64,000 nt of DNA, from the NCBI GenBank assembly GCA_002591745.1, contig PDLQ01000014.1, forward strand, positions 59,217 to 123,216, given 5' to 3'. Below, one piece after another: positions 26,032 through 34,681 of the stretch. The DNA is from Lewinellaceae bacterium SD302 (GTDB lineage: Bacteria > Bacteroidota > Bacteroidia > Chitinophagales > Saprospiraceae). Position 1 is the first letter of the stretch. Every line of letters starts with the position of its first letter. A model generated the notes under the pieces. The model saw nothing but the letters and a program-made list of their open reading frames with translations. It did no database searches and was not told the origin of the DNA. Position numbers and translations under genes: made by a program.

Positions 26032-28404
26032 CTAAAACTGGATGCGATACTGAAAGTCAGGAAAAAAGCCGCTCTGGTAAGCGGTGTTGACCGTTCCGGT
26101 AGCCGGGTTGAAGCGACGCTGGAAGATGTTCTCCCGGTTAGTCAGATTCTGGAAATCGATGAAAAAACTCTGGCTGAATTTACGGCCGTTCCTGCTGTTG
26201 AGTTGTAGGCCGATCTTCAAATCCCAGCGGAAGTAATTGTCGTAACGCTCGGTGAAGGCCAGGCTTTCGTCGCGAATATCTTCCCCGAATTCACGGGAAG
26301 CTGCCAGGTCGACCGGTGAATAATAGCGTCCACCGGAGGTGGTGAGATTCGTGTTAAAGGTGAAGCGATGACGTTTGTCTTTGCCAAAAGCCCATTCCCG
26401 GCCCAGTAATAAGTTGCCGACATACTGATTATTGAAAGCCGTGCTGCGTCTCTGACCGTCGCTCCCTTCGTAGTCACTTTCGAAAATGGAAGTGGTGAAC
26501 AGGAGGTACCAGTTTTTGGTAAACTGCCGCTCCAGGGTAATTTCAATGCCGTAGTTCTCACCACCGCCCTCGTTAACCAAGTTGCCTTTTTCGGGAAAGA
26601 CAAAATCCGCTCCGGCGTTGAGCAGGGAAAAAGAGGTCGGTGTCACATCCACGGGGATGTCGAAAAGATGCTGGTAATAAACTTCAGACTTCAGGCTCCA
26701 GCCGGGGGCAAAAAGTAGTTCTCCACCAATTACGTAATGGTCGGAACGCAGAAAACCCAGGTCTTGATTGGCATCGGGGTTGCCGGTTGCGGGATCGCGA
26801 AAGAAAAATACCGGTAAGGCGGCTGTCTGGCTGTGGCGACCGTAGCCTGCAGTCAATTTGAGAGCAGGGGTGGTCTGGTAGGCAAAACCAAGGCGGGGTT
26901 CCACAGCGACGTCTTCGGTTAGAGTGAAATACTGGATGTGTAAGCCGGCGTTCAAGGTCGCGCGGTCGCTTAGGCGGTAGCGAGCCTGGCCGAATGATTG
27001 CAGCAGGCTGAAATTACCGTCGAAATCGCGGAGCCGGGTGAGGTCACGAATACCATCGTTATCGAGGTCCGCTTCTCCGACCCGGTCATCTACGGTGGTA
27101 TTCAAATTTGTCAGGTCTGCCTGAAGCCCGGTGCGAATGGTCAGGCGGCTGTTTAACTTGCTATTGAGGTAGCTCTTGAGATTATAAGTGGTCAGCTGGT
27201 CGTCAACAGCGGTTAGTAATAGTTCGTCCTCACCTTCTTCGTCGATGTCGAATTCGTTGAATTCATTGCCTTGTAAAGAGCCGCTAAGAACGGTCCGCAA
27301 ATAGGTGTTATCGCCGGTCACCAGATTGTGGCGCAGCCCCAGGACACCGAAACGACTACGTGGGTAGGCGTTACGACTCGGGTTGGCGAACAGATCGGTG
27401 GAGTCTGTTTCCGTACCCAGAAAGTCGATGTTACTGGTGCCACCAATCCCGAAAAGGCTGAATTTGCCGGCCTTACCCGTAGGGAAGTCGACTTTGAAGG
27501 TCAGGTCGCGGTAATCCGGCGTAGCGTTGGTGCCGATGGGAACGCCGATGGTCTCGGCCAGCCCAACGAAGGAATTGCGAAAAGAAACGACAAAGGAACC
27601 GCCTTTGTTAGTCAGCGGACCTTCGGCCATAGCTTCGATACCGGAAAAGGTGCCGAGCTGGGCCATGAATTCATAACGATCGCGGTTACCGGACCTAAGC
27701 CGCAAATCGAAGACCCCGGAGAGAGCATTACCGTATTCGGCCGAGAAAGCCGAAGTGGCAAAATCGCTGCTGGCCAGCATGTTGGGATTTAGTGCACTTA
27801 CCGGACCTCCGGTTGTACCCAGGGTGGAAAAGTGGTTGGGATTAGGAATAGGTATGCCTTCCAGCTGCCAGAGTAGCCCGGTGGGACTATTGCCGCGAAT
27901 AACAATGTCATTACGGCTATCGTCGGCAGTGGAGACGCCGGCAAGGTTGGTGGCCAGGCGGGAGACGTCGGCCCGGCCACCGGCAAAACGATTGACTTGC
28001 TCGGCGGTAAAGGTCCGGGCGGAAACGGTGGACATTTCATTCACGGTTTCCGTCGGATCGCTTCCGGCGGTGACCACAACGGCGTCCAGTTCGGTGATGC
28101 CTTCTTCCAGGCTGACTTCCATGATGACATCCTTTCCACTAGTAACCATGATGTTCGGCATACTACGGGTAGCGTAACCGAGATAACTGATCTGAATCTC
28201 CTGGCGGCCAACGGGTACGGGGGAAAGGATAAAGTATCCGTCCAGATCGGTAACGGCCCCCTGACTTTCGCTTCCAGTCATTTGGACGGTAGCTCCGACG
28301 AGTGGCATTTCAGACTGGGCGTCAATAACAATGCCTTTGATGGTCTGAGCGTCGAGGCCAAAAGTAAAAAGCAGCAAGAGGGGTAAAAGTCTCAGAGATT
28401 TCAT
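26032..28404 (-). CDS. TonB-dependent receptor with CarboxypepD_reg-like domain
   Basis: A 790-aa outer-membrane receptor. Signal peptide about 1-19 (cut at LDAQ), CarboxypepD_reg-like domain about 21-105 (GIVIDAQSEMPLVGATV), TonB-box region LDAVVVTAG, plug domain about 115-240 (NDIVIRGNSPTGLLWQLEG), then the barrel to the C-terminal aromatic residues (FQYRIQF). It heads a unit with a histidine kinase and a LytTR regulator. Receptors of this type may take up a ligand or pass a signal to the kinase. The start codon lies in one arm of a perfect 10-bp inverted repeat (28399-28436). Confidence 0.92.
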   Translation of the reverse strand: MKSLRLLPLLLLFTFGLDAQTIKGIVIDAQSEMPLVGATVQMTGSESQGAVTDLDGYFILSPVPVGRQEIQISYLGYATRSMPNIMVTSGKDVIMEVSLEEGITELDAVVVTAGSDPTETVNEMSTVSARTFTAEQVNRFAGGRADVSRLATNLAGVSTADDSRNDIVIRGNSPTGLLWQLEGIPIPNPNHFSTLGTTGGPVSALNPNMLASSDFATSAFSAEYGNALSGVFDLRLRSGNRDRYEFMAQLGTFSGIEAMAEGPLTNKGGSFVVSFRNSFVGLAETIGVPIGTNATPDYRDLTFKVDFPTGKAGKFSLFGIGGTSNIDFLGTETDSTDLFANPSRNAYPRSRFGVLGLRHNLVTGDNTYLRTVLSGSLQGNEFNEFDIDEEGEDELLLTAVDDQLTTYNLKSYLNSKLNSRLTIRTGLQADLTNLNTTVDDRVGEADLDNDGIRDLTRLRDFDGNFSLLQSFGQARYRLSDRATLNAGLHIQYFTLTEDVAVEPRLGFAYQTTPALKLTAGYGRHSQTAALPVFFFRDPATGNPDANQDLGFLRSDHYVIGGELLFAPGWSLKSEVYYQHLFDIPVDVTPTSFSLLNAGADFVFPEKGNLVNEGGGENYGIEITLERQFTKNWYLLFTTSIFESDYEGSDGQRRSTAFNNQYVGNLLLGREWAFGKDKRHRFTFNTNLTTSGGRYYSPVDLAASREFGEDIRDESLAFTERYDNYFRWDLKIGLQLNSRNGRKFSQSFFIDFQNLTNRENIFQRRFNPATGTVNTAYQSGFFPDFQYRIQF

Positions 28405-28436
28405 TTGCTAGTGGATGCGTTAGGCTGCAAATGAAA
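28399..28436 (-). promoter_or_regulatory. Inverted repeat across the receptor start codon
   Basis: Perfect arms TTTCATTTGC (28399-28408) and GCAAATGAAA (28427-28436) with an 18-bp spacer. The ATG at 28402-28404 lies in one arm. It could be an operator or an mRNA hairpin that hides the start codon. Confidence 0.5.
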
Positions 28437-28500
28437 GACCTGACTATGTAGACGACCAGCTGATTTTAGGTGAATCGTCGTTTTTTAAAGTTGAGTTGTA

Positions 28501-31500
28501 TCACTGTCCTTCAATAAAATCTAATAGTTCTCCATAATGAGGCGCGGCGCGCAAAACTTCCGGGCAGCCGATCAAAATCAATTGTTCTCTTGCCCGCGTC
28601 ATGGCTACGTTGAGCTTGCGGTCGATGCCCTCCTCATTGGTTTGAGCCAGGGAACTCATCTGGCTCTGGTCGTTGGTGCAAAGTGAAATGATGATGATAC
28701 GCCGGGCGCCTCCCTGGTAGCGTTCTACGGTATCTACGGTATAATTGTCGGGGTCAAGATCAGCCGACTGAAGGTGGCGGCGAAGATTGGCGATCTGGGC
28801 GCGATAGGGGGTGATGATCCCGATATCACCGGGCAGCAGGGGAGTGGGGTGACCGTCGTAAAGCCGGTGCATACATTGAATAGTCCGGATGACCTGCTCG
28901 GCTTCGTGGCGGTTGGTCTTACGGTCGCTGCTGCCGTAGTCGATACCAGTAGGAATGAAGGTTAGTCGTCGTGTAGCGAGTAGTTGGGCAAGGGAGTTAT
29001 CTGCTGGCTTTCCCAGTTCCAGCGGAGCTTGTTGTCGCTCTCTTTGCCGAATCTCTTCCGGCAAGATATCAAGGGTGCCGCCGTAGAAGACCCGAGCGGG
29101 AAAAGCCATGATGTCACGGTGCATCCGGCCCTGAAAACGGAGTTGGTCGTAGCACCATTCCCAGTTCTCATTTTTGGCTTTGCGATAGAGGCGCTCGAAA
29201 AGGGAAGTCCCGAGATCGGTAATACCGGCTTCGCGAAGTTCGGCGTCGTAGACCATGCTCTCTTCCGGTCGTTGCTGAACTACGGCGGGAAGTTGACGGT
29301 GATCACCGATCAATAAAGCACGGGGTATCCGCGAGAGTAAACCCAACAATAGTGGTTCCAGAATCTGAGAAGCCTCGTCTACAATGATACGATCGAACTG
29401 CTTGAGCTTGAATAATTCTTCTTTGCCGCCCACACTGGCCACGGTACCCACGTAGACTCTCGTCGTTTCCAGCATTTCGATCAACTCAGCCCGGCTGCTG
29501 TATTTTTCGCTGCGTACGCTGAGTAGACGGTCCTGGTAAGCTGCTGCCGTCCCAAAGCGGGAGCCGATGCGCAGGTAATCCCGGAAGCCGCCATTGATAC
29601 GTTCGATGCTTTCGCAAATTTCATCGACGGCCCGGTTGGTGTAGGCAACGATCAAGATGTTTTCCTGGCTGTTGTCCAGCAGATGAGCCAGGGTATGGTG
29701 CAGCATCATACTGGTCTTACCCGTACCTGGCGGCCCCCAGAGCAGGAAATAATCCGGTGCGGCTAGCAACTTGCTAACGATGCGATTTTGCTCCGTAGTT
29801 AAGTCGGGTATAAGCGCGATCTCCGGAGTTGTTGCTCGCCGTGGTGCCTCCAGGCCCAGGAGTATTTTACGTTGGCGCGGCATACTTTCTGCCCAGGCCC
29901 ACAAACCACGATAGTGATTACTGAAGCTGCTGTCCAATACATCCTTTTCAATTGCCCAGTGGGCCCGGTTTCGGAAAGCTTTGTCGCTGAGTTGGCGCGA
30001 ACGTAAACGCAGGCTGAGTTGGTCCGGCCCCAGGCCGATGATGGTCGATTTAAAGACCTGGCTTTTTAGTACTTCACCCTTAAGGGGGATTTCCGTTTCG
30101 GTGGCGTAGAGTACCACGATGTCTCCGGTCCGGAATTTTACCATCCGGTCACCTTCACTACGCCGCTGAAAGGTCACGGTGCCGGTGTCGGGATCATACT
30201 GCTGTAGTGTTAAGCCACTCAGCATTTCGAAAGCGTCAGCCTTATCCTCGCTTTCATCCAGCCAAAGGGAAGCCAGGCCATTAAGTTTTTCACTGCCTTG
30301 CTCACCGGTTTTGGCTAAGCGATGCTCGCGGGCGGTAAAACCGAGGAAGGCCCCGAAGTAACGTTTTTCCAAATCATCCAGCAATTCAAATCCCTTGATG
30401 ACGCGCACGAAATCCTGCTCGGTAAATGGCGATAAACGTTTGAAGTTGGTGGGTCTGAGCCGGCGGATTAAAGCGTTGGTTTTTACCAGCAGATCGTCGG
30501 TAGGGTGCAAGCCGAGCTGGGTAATCAACAGTTCAATGGCCAGTACCTGGTTACGGATTGCCAGAGCCCCGAACTGGGTGAAGCGTTCGGGTGGGGCATA
30601 ACGGAGTGGACGTTCGTCGGCCTGGCTGTAAAGAATATAACTGGCTACGTTAGCTTCTTTCCCGTAAGCGTCGTTGATCATCAGGTCGTACAGCAACGTT
30701 TGCACAAAATGACTCTGGTTGAGCCCGTGGCGGTTGGGCATGAATATCTTTCCGCTTTTGAGCTCAATAATGCTGGTCTGGTCGTTGCCTTGCTGATCTT
30801 CTCCCCGGTGCAACAGATCGAGGCGACCCTGCAAACCAAAAGCAGGACTGTAGAAAGACGGCTCCAGCTGGCTGTCTTCCCGGTCGATATTCTGCTCGCC
30901 GAGGCCGTTGCTGACGATGCGTCGCAGGGTGCCGTAGTGTTTGCGCAATTCGTGAATCAACCGTTTGACCTCTTCGTCCCTGAGGCAACAAAGTCCCAGT
31001 GGCTGAGTCTGGAAGATCATTTTCGTCAGATCGGTGAAGCTGGTATCGGGATCGTTCACCAGCACATCCAGAAACATGTTGACGACATTTCCTTTCAGTA
31101 GTGGCAGCCGCTGTTCGTAAGGGAGCAGCTTTCTGCTCAGGCTGGCCCACGGCTGGGTTTCGTCCTTACTGCTAAAGGCGGAGGCCACGGCGGTCACGTC
31201 GATCAGGTAATCAGGCTCGATGACAATCTGACGGGGATTGAGCAAACGGTTCTGATGAACTTCCACTTGCAGCAGGTTCAGGATTACGGGTAATCCGGTC
31301 ACCTGGCGAACAATATTTACGGCGGAACGTACGTGCTCATTGCCGGCCTCTTCTCCGTAGGCGATTCGCCAGGTATCGGTAGGCCGTTCCTCTTCACGGA
31401 CGTAAAGTTGCTGGTTGTGTTCGTCGAATTCCAGGGCCACTACCCGCAGACCAGAGCGGTAACCCACCACGTCCGGTTCCCGGTAACTGATGGGGTAGGG

Positions 31501-31872
31501 CTGATCGTTTTCGGCCAGCCATTCCTCGCGCAGTGGTTGTTGAAAAAGAGCCAGGTTGGTGTCCAGGATCACCTTGTAGCCGGTCAGCAGCAGGTCACGC
31601 AGGGTAGCTTCGTCGGCCTCCTGCAACCGTCCGCGGCGAAAGCGATGAAGTTGGTAAATGAGTTTGCCGGAAAACCCGTTCCGGTGAGCCACGTAAGCGA
31701 TGCGGGCGTAAATAGTATTAAAGTGAAGCCGGTCAGCCTCGGTGGCCAACTCGAAAACCTTCAGCAACAGATTGCGCAGCGCTTTAATCTTACCGCGGCG
31801 ATCCAGCTCATCGTGGTCCCGGATCAGGGCCAGTTGGCGGTAGACATACTGACTGAAGGAGGCGGCTTTCAT
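28501..31872 (-). CDS. Dna2-like nuclease-helicase (SF1, PD-(D/E)XK fused)
   Basis: A 1123-aa fusion. The N-terminal half holds a Cas4/Dna2-type nuclease core (QGRLDLL and IIELKSGKIF, about residues 346-373). The C-terminal half is an SF1 helicase of the Dna2/Upf1 group: Walker A WGPPGTGKTS near 710, Walker B IIVDEASQ near 828, GDHRQLPAV shortly after, and the terminal VAMTRAREQLILIG motif near 1100. The four Cys of an Fe-S nuclease are not evident; only scattered cysteines are visible. Such enzymes process DNA ends or displaced strands, and similar fusions also occur in defence loci. No defence partners are nearby; its neighbours are a hypothetical gene (16 bp upstream) and the receptor operon. 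Confidence 0.9.
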   Translation of the reverse strand: MKAASFSQYVYRQLALIRDHDELDRRGKIKALRNLLLKVFELATEADRLHFNTIYARIAYVAHRNGFSGKLIYQLHRFRRGRLQEADEATLRDLLLTGYKVILDTNLALFQQPLREEWLAENDQPYPISYREPDVVGYRSGLRVVALEFDEHNQQLYVREEERPTDTWRIAYGEEAGNEHVRSAVNIVRQVTGLPVILNLLQVEVHQNRLLNPRQIVIEPDYLIDVTAVASAFSSKDETQPWASLSRKLLPYEQRLPLLKGNVVNMFLDVLVNDPDTSFTDLTKMIFQTQPLGLCCLRDEEVKRLIHELRKHYGTLRRIVSNGLGEQNIDREDSQLEPSFYSPAFGLQGRLDLLHRGEDQQGNDQTSIIELKSGKIFMPNRHGLNQSHFVQTLLYDLMINDAYGKEANVASYILYSQADERPLRYAPPERFTQFGALAIRNQVLAIELLITQLGLHPTDDLLVKTNALIRRLRPTNFKRLSPFTEQDFVRVIKGFELLDDLEKRYFGAFLGFTAREHRLAKTGEQGSEKLNGLASLWLDESEDKADAFEMLSGLTLQQYDPDTGTVTFQRRSEGDRMVKFRTGDIVVLYATETEIPLKGEVLKSQVFKSTIIGLGPDQLSLRLRSRQLSDKAFRNRAHWAIEKDVLDSSFSNHYRGLWAWAESMPRQRKILLGLEAPRRATTPEIALIPDLTTEQNRIVSKLLAAPDYFLLWGPPGTGKTSMMLHHTLAHLLDNSQENILIVAYTNRAVDEICESIERINGGFRDYLRIGSRFGTAAAYQDRLLSVRSEKYSSRAELIEMLETTRVYVGTVASVGGKEELFKLKQFDRIIVDEASQILEPLLLGLLSRIPRALLIGDHRQLPAVVQQRPEESMVYDAELREAGITDLGTSLFERLYRKAKNENWEWCYDQLRFQGRMHRDIMAFPARVFYGGTLDILPEEIRQRERQQAPLELGKPADNSLAQLLATRRLTFIPTGIDYGSSDRKTNRHEAEQVIRTIQCMHRLYDGHPTPLLPGDIGIITPYRAQIANLRRHLQSADLDPDNYTVDTVERYQGGARRIIIISLCTNDQSQMSSLAQTNEEGIDRKLNVAMTRAREQLILIGCPEVLRAAPHYGELLDFIEGQ

Positions 31873-31888
31873 GCGGAGACAAATAAAT

Positions 31889-32290
31889 TTATACCGTCAC
31901 GCCTTCTCTTTCCAGTACATCAATTTTGCACAGAGCAGTGGCGGCAATGGTGTTCGGCAGGAAAATAAACTTTTTCTCCAGCATCTCGGTGCCCACGTTA
32001 TAACTCAGCCAGTATTCGTTGGTGATCCCGAAAATGGCAGTCTGAATCGGCTCCACCAGGTGGCTTGATTTGGCGTCCAACTCCTCTACGAAATGCCGCA
32101 GGGTAGCCGTCTCTTTTTCCCGGCCGTCAACCAGACCGTAGCCGCGGCTGCTGATCAGGATATTTGTTAAAGGAAAGCCATTGTGATTCACCAGCCAAAC
32201 GTCCCACAACTGGCCATTCATATCTTCGGGGCGTGGGGCAATTACAACCTCAACGCCGGTACTCGGCCGTTCAATGATATCTTTTTTCAT
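31889..32290 (-). CDS. Conserved hypothetical protein
   Basis: A 133-aa protein, not recognised. It is mostly beta-strand-like, without signal peptide or membrane segment; visible stretches are WDVWLVNHNGFPLTNILISSR in the N-terminal half and EYWLSYNVG in the C-terminal half. The gene ends 16 bp before the nuclease-helicase ATG, so the two are probably co-transcribed. A 19-bp motif copy stands 150 bp upstream and faces it. I assign no function. Confidence 0.7.
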   Translation of the reverse strand: MKKDIIERPSTGVEVVIAPRPEDMNGQLWDVWLVNHNGFPLTNILISSRGYGLVDGREKETATLRHFVEELDAKSSHLVEPIQTAIFGITNEYWLSYNVGTEMLEKKFIFLPNTIAATALCKIDVLEREGVTV

Positions 32291-32439
32291 TCGTTCGGGA
32301 TTATGGGGCGGTAAAAGAAGGTAGTTTTCTAAACAGGCCGCGAAGATAAGGTTTCAAAAGGACTTTGTTTGTCGCCATTAGGTTAAGCAAAGGTTATGGC
32401 TTCCACTCTGAGGAGCAAACTTAGCATTAGACGAATTAT

Positions 32440-32459
32440 GGCTTACGAAGTAGCAAAGC
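32440..32459 (-). repeat. 19-bp motif upstream of the hypothetical/helicase unit
   Basis: Minus-strand reading GCTTTGCTACTTCGTAAGCC, 150 bp before the ATG at 32290, facing it. Confidence 0.65.
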
Positions 32460-32602
32460 TGATTATTGCGAAAACTGTCACTGCCTGCGATGATCACCGA
32501 AGGTAAGGTAGCATTGTTTCTGGGGGAAGGTAGCTAACGATAAAAGGTGTAGCATCCAAATATTCAGCTTCTGGAAAAGAACTAAAAGCTTTCGGTTCCC
32601 CT

Positions 32603-32675
32603 GGGTCGAGGACCTCCGGTCCGAGGTACTCGTTAGAACGGCAAACGTGATACTCGGACCAGAGGTCCTCGACCC
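32603..32675. repeat. Strong inverted repeat (24-bp stem)
   Basis: Arms 32603-32616 and 32662-32675 (GGGTCGAGGACCTC and its exact complement) continue after one mismatch into an 8-bp inner stem (32618-32625 with 32653-32660). The stem encloses a loop of about 27 nt. There is no T-run. A 64-codon open frame on the minus strand runs through it and is not believed. Confidence 0.8.
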
Positions 32676-32736
32676 ATTGGTGCTGCAACGTCTTGGCTAT
32701 AGAATGAAGCTTTCTACTCCGTTACCCTTTAACAAA

Positions 32737-32755
32737 CCTTGCTACTTTGCTAACC
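32737..32755 (+). repeat. 19-bp motif, stand-alone copy in the 32.3-32.8 kb spacer
   Basis: CCTTGCTACTTTGCTAACC on the plus strand. It is the one spacer copy with no gene ahead of it in its own direction. A degenerate long form of the composite repeat continues from it to GTCAGCCA at 32839. Confidence 0.7.
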
Positions 32756-32843
32756 AAACAATGAAAACTCGCTGATGATCTGCGCTGATCTCCCCTTCGG
32801 TTTTCGGAGTTGTCCTTCGGTCCTCAGGGTTGTCAGCCAATAT

Positions 32844-34259
32844 CTAGATCGACGTGGTCTTCCAGTTTCCTTTTCGAAAGAGCCAATAAGCAATAAGACT
32901 CAGTGTCGCTTCGGCGATGACTACGGAGAAACAAACCCCGGCGACGCCGTAATCCAGCGTGACACCCAGCAGATAACCCAACGGAATCTCCAGTAACCAG
33001 AAACAAATGAAGTTGATCCAACTGGGCGTACGGGTGTCGCCGGCACCGTTAAAGGCCTGGCTGAAGATCATCCCGAAGCCGAATAATATGTAACCGCCGC
33101 CAATAATGCGTAAAGCCGTGATCCCATACTCTACGGCGGCCGGATCTTCGACGAAAGCGCCGATGAGTTGGGGCGTGAACAGCAAATAAATAGCCGTAAC
33201 GAACAGGATGTAGTAAGTGGTGATCCGAATGGATTTCCAGACTGCCGTTTCCGCCCGGCCCGGTTGATTGGACCCGAGGTTCTGACCGACGAAGGTTGCG
33301 GTGGCGTTGGCCAGTCCCCAAGCCGGTAGTAAGGTGAAGATAATGAGCCGGATCGCAATCACGTAACCGGCTACGGCTTCTTCGCCCGACTTAGAAACGA
33401 TGCGCATCAGAAAGATCCAACTGGCTGAAGCAAGTAGATACTGGAATGCACCGGTGGAGGCCACGTTCAGGATCCGCTTCATCATGGAGCCATCGAAGCG
33501 AAATTTCCCGCCCGATAGATTCACTACACTACGGCCCGAAAATAGGATGTATAATTGGTAAAGGACTGCTACACCGCGACCGATATTGGTTGCCACCGCA
33601 GCCCCGGTAACGCCCAGTTCCGGAAACGGGCCGATACCGAAGATGAAGAGCGGATCCAGAACGATGTTGATGCCGTTGGCCAGCCAGAGTACCCGCATGG
33701 CCCGGCTGGCTTCGCCCGCTCCGCGAAAAACGCCGTTGAGCAGGAAAAGCAACATGATGACGATGTTTCCACCAAACATCAGCCGGGTATAGTTGAGGCC
33801 CTCTTGGATCACGGCTTCGCTGGCTCCCACTGCCCGCAAAATGTCTTCTGCGTAATAAAGTCCAAAAGCACCAATGACCACACTAACTGCAATGCCGAGC
33901 CAAAGTGCTTGCCGGGCCGCCCGCCCGGCGTCCTCCATGTTCTTCTCCCCGACGAAGCGGGCCACCATAGCCATGGGAGCAACGCTGAGGCCGATGGCGA
34001 TACTGTACACCAGGGTTAGCACCACCTCGGTATAACCAATGGTATTGAGGGCCTCGTTTCCGATACGCCCGACGAAGTAAGTATCGACCAGTGAGAAAAC
34101 GGACTCCATCGCCATTTCCAGCATCATCGGCACGGCCAGCATGACCAGGGCGTGGTTGATGCTGACGTTGCTGAAGTCGTTTTCTTCCCCGCGAAGGGCG
34201 GCCTTGAATAGTTTGTAGTATCTCTGCAAAGTAGCTGGAGTAATTGAAGTAAATATCAT
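32844..34259 (-). CDS. MATE family efflux transporter
   Basis: A 471-aa inner-membrane antiporter with about twelve membrane segments in two homologous halves. Family stretches include LVMLAVPMMLEMAMESVFSL in segment 1, VDTYFVGRIG, and FRGAGEASRAM / FNGAGDTRTPSW after segments 6 and 12. MATE proteins export drugs or organic cations with Na+ or H+. The open frame begins 30 codons earlier, but those residues (including an inverted repeat TCACAG/CTGTGA at 34310-34327) look like upstream DNA; the ATG at 34259 leaves about 35 residues before the first membrane segment. Codons near the start coincide with a degenerate copy of the 19-bp motif (34224-34237). Confidence 0.9.
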   Translation of the reverse strand: MIFTSITPATLQRYYKLFKAALRGEENDFSNVSINHALVMLAVPMMLEMAMESVFSLVDTYFVGRIGNEALNTIGYTEVVLTLVYSIAIGLSVAPMAMVARFVGEKNMEDAGRAARQALWLGIAVSVVIGAFGLYYAEDILRAVGASEAVIQEGLNYTRLMFGGNIVIMLLFLLNGVFRGAGEASRAMRVLWLANGINIVLDPLFIFGIGPFPELGVTGAAVATNIGRGVAVLYQLYILFSGRSVVNLSGGKFRFDGSMMKRILNVASTGAFQYLLASASWIFLMRIVSKSGEEAVAGYVIAIRLIIFTLLPAWGLANATATFVGQNLGSNQPGRAETAVWKSIRITTYYILFVTAIYLLFTPQLIGAFVEDPAAVEYGITALRIIGGGYILFGFGMIFSQAFNGAGDTRTPSWINFICFWLLEIPLGYLLGVTLDYGVAGVCFSVVIAEATLSLIAYWLFRKGNWKTTSI

Positions 34260-34430
34260 GGCCCGGTTATTGGCGCTTGCACTTGCCGGTGGCAACGGTC
34301 CGCTGATGGTCACAGCGGAAACTGTGATTGCAAACATCCGGCTATACAATGGAAGTTCCTACAAACGACAAAAATCGGCTTTTCGATGACGAAAAGCCGA
34401 TTAAACTAAAGTAGCGCAGTAACTAGCTGA

Positions 34431-34550
34431 CTACTTGTCGGATAGTGTGTCCCACCCAAAACCCCACCACAGTAACAAGGCCGCGTACAGCATGGCCGGT
34501 GCAATAACGACCAGCAGGAGAGAAGAATATTCGTTGTAAGCGAAGGGCAT
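34431..34550 (-). CDS. Small single-span membrane protein candidate (39 aa)
   Basis: ATG at 34550, stop TAG at 34431. It encodes a 39-aa peptide that starts MPFAYNEYSS, continues with a hydrophobic span of about 20 residues (LLLVVIAPAMLYAALLLWW), and ends in polar residues (DTLSDK). That layout, with aromatic residues at the membrane edge, is what a real small membrane protein looks like. It lies alone between the PLP/CBS gene and the MATE gene on the same strand. No family is recognised and the ribosome-binding region is only A/T-rich. Confidence 0.45.
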   Translation of the reverse strand: MPFAYNEYSSLLLVVIAPAMLYAALLLWWGFGWDTLSDK

Positions 34551-34681
34551 TTTAATACAGAGGATTGAAGGACCGAGGTGAACAGTACTGCAGGACTAGG
34601 CGGAAAGGATTGAAGGCCGTTGCAGTCTTCAATCTTCTTTCGCCCATATCTTTCGGTCCTTTTATCTTCTTCCCTTAATCC

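Noticed and set aside
32494..32688. 64-codon minus-strand frame
   Set aside because: It runs through both arms of the strong hairpin at 32603-32675, so its sequence is explained by the inverted repeat and not by coding.
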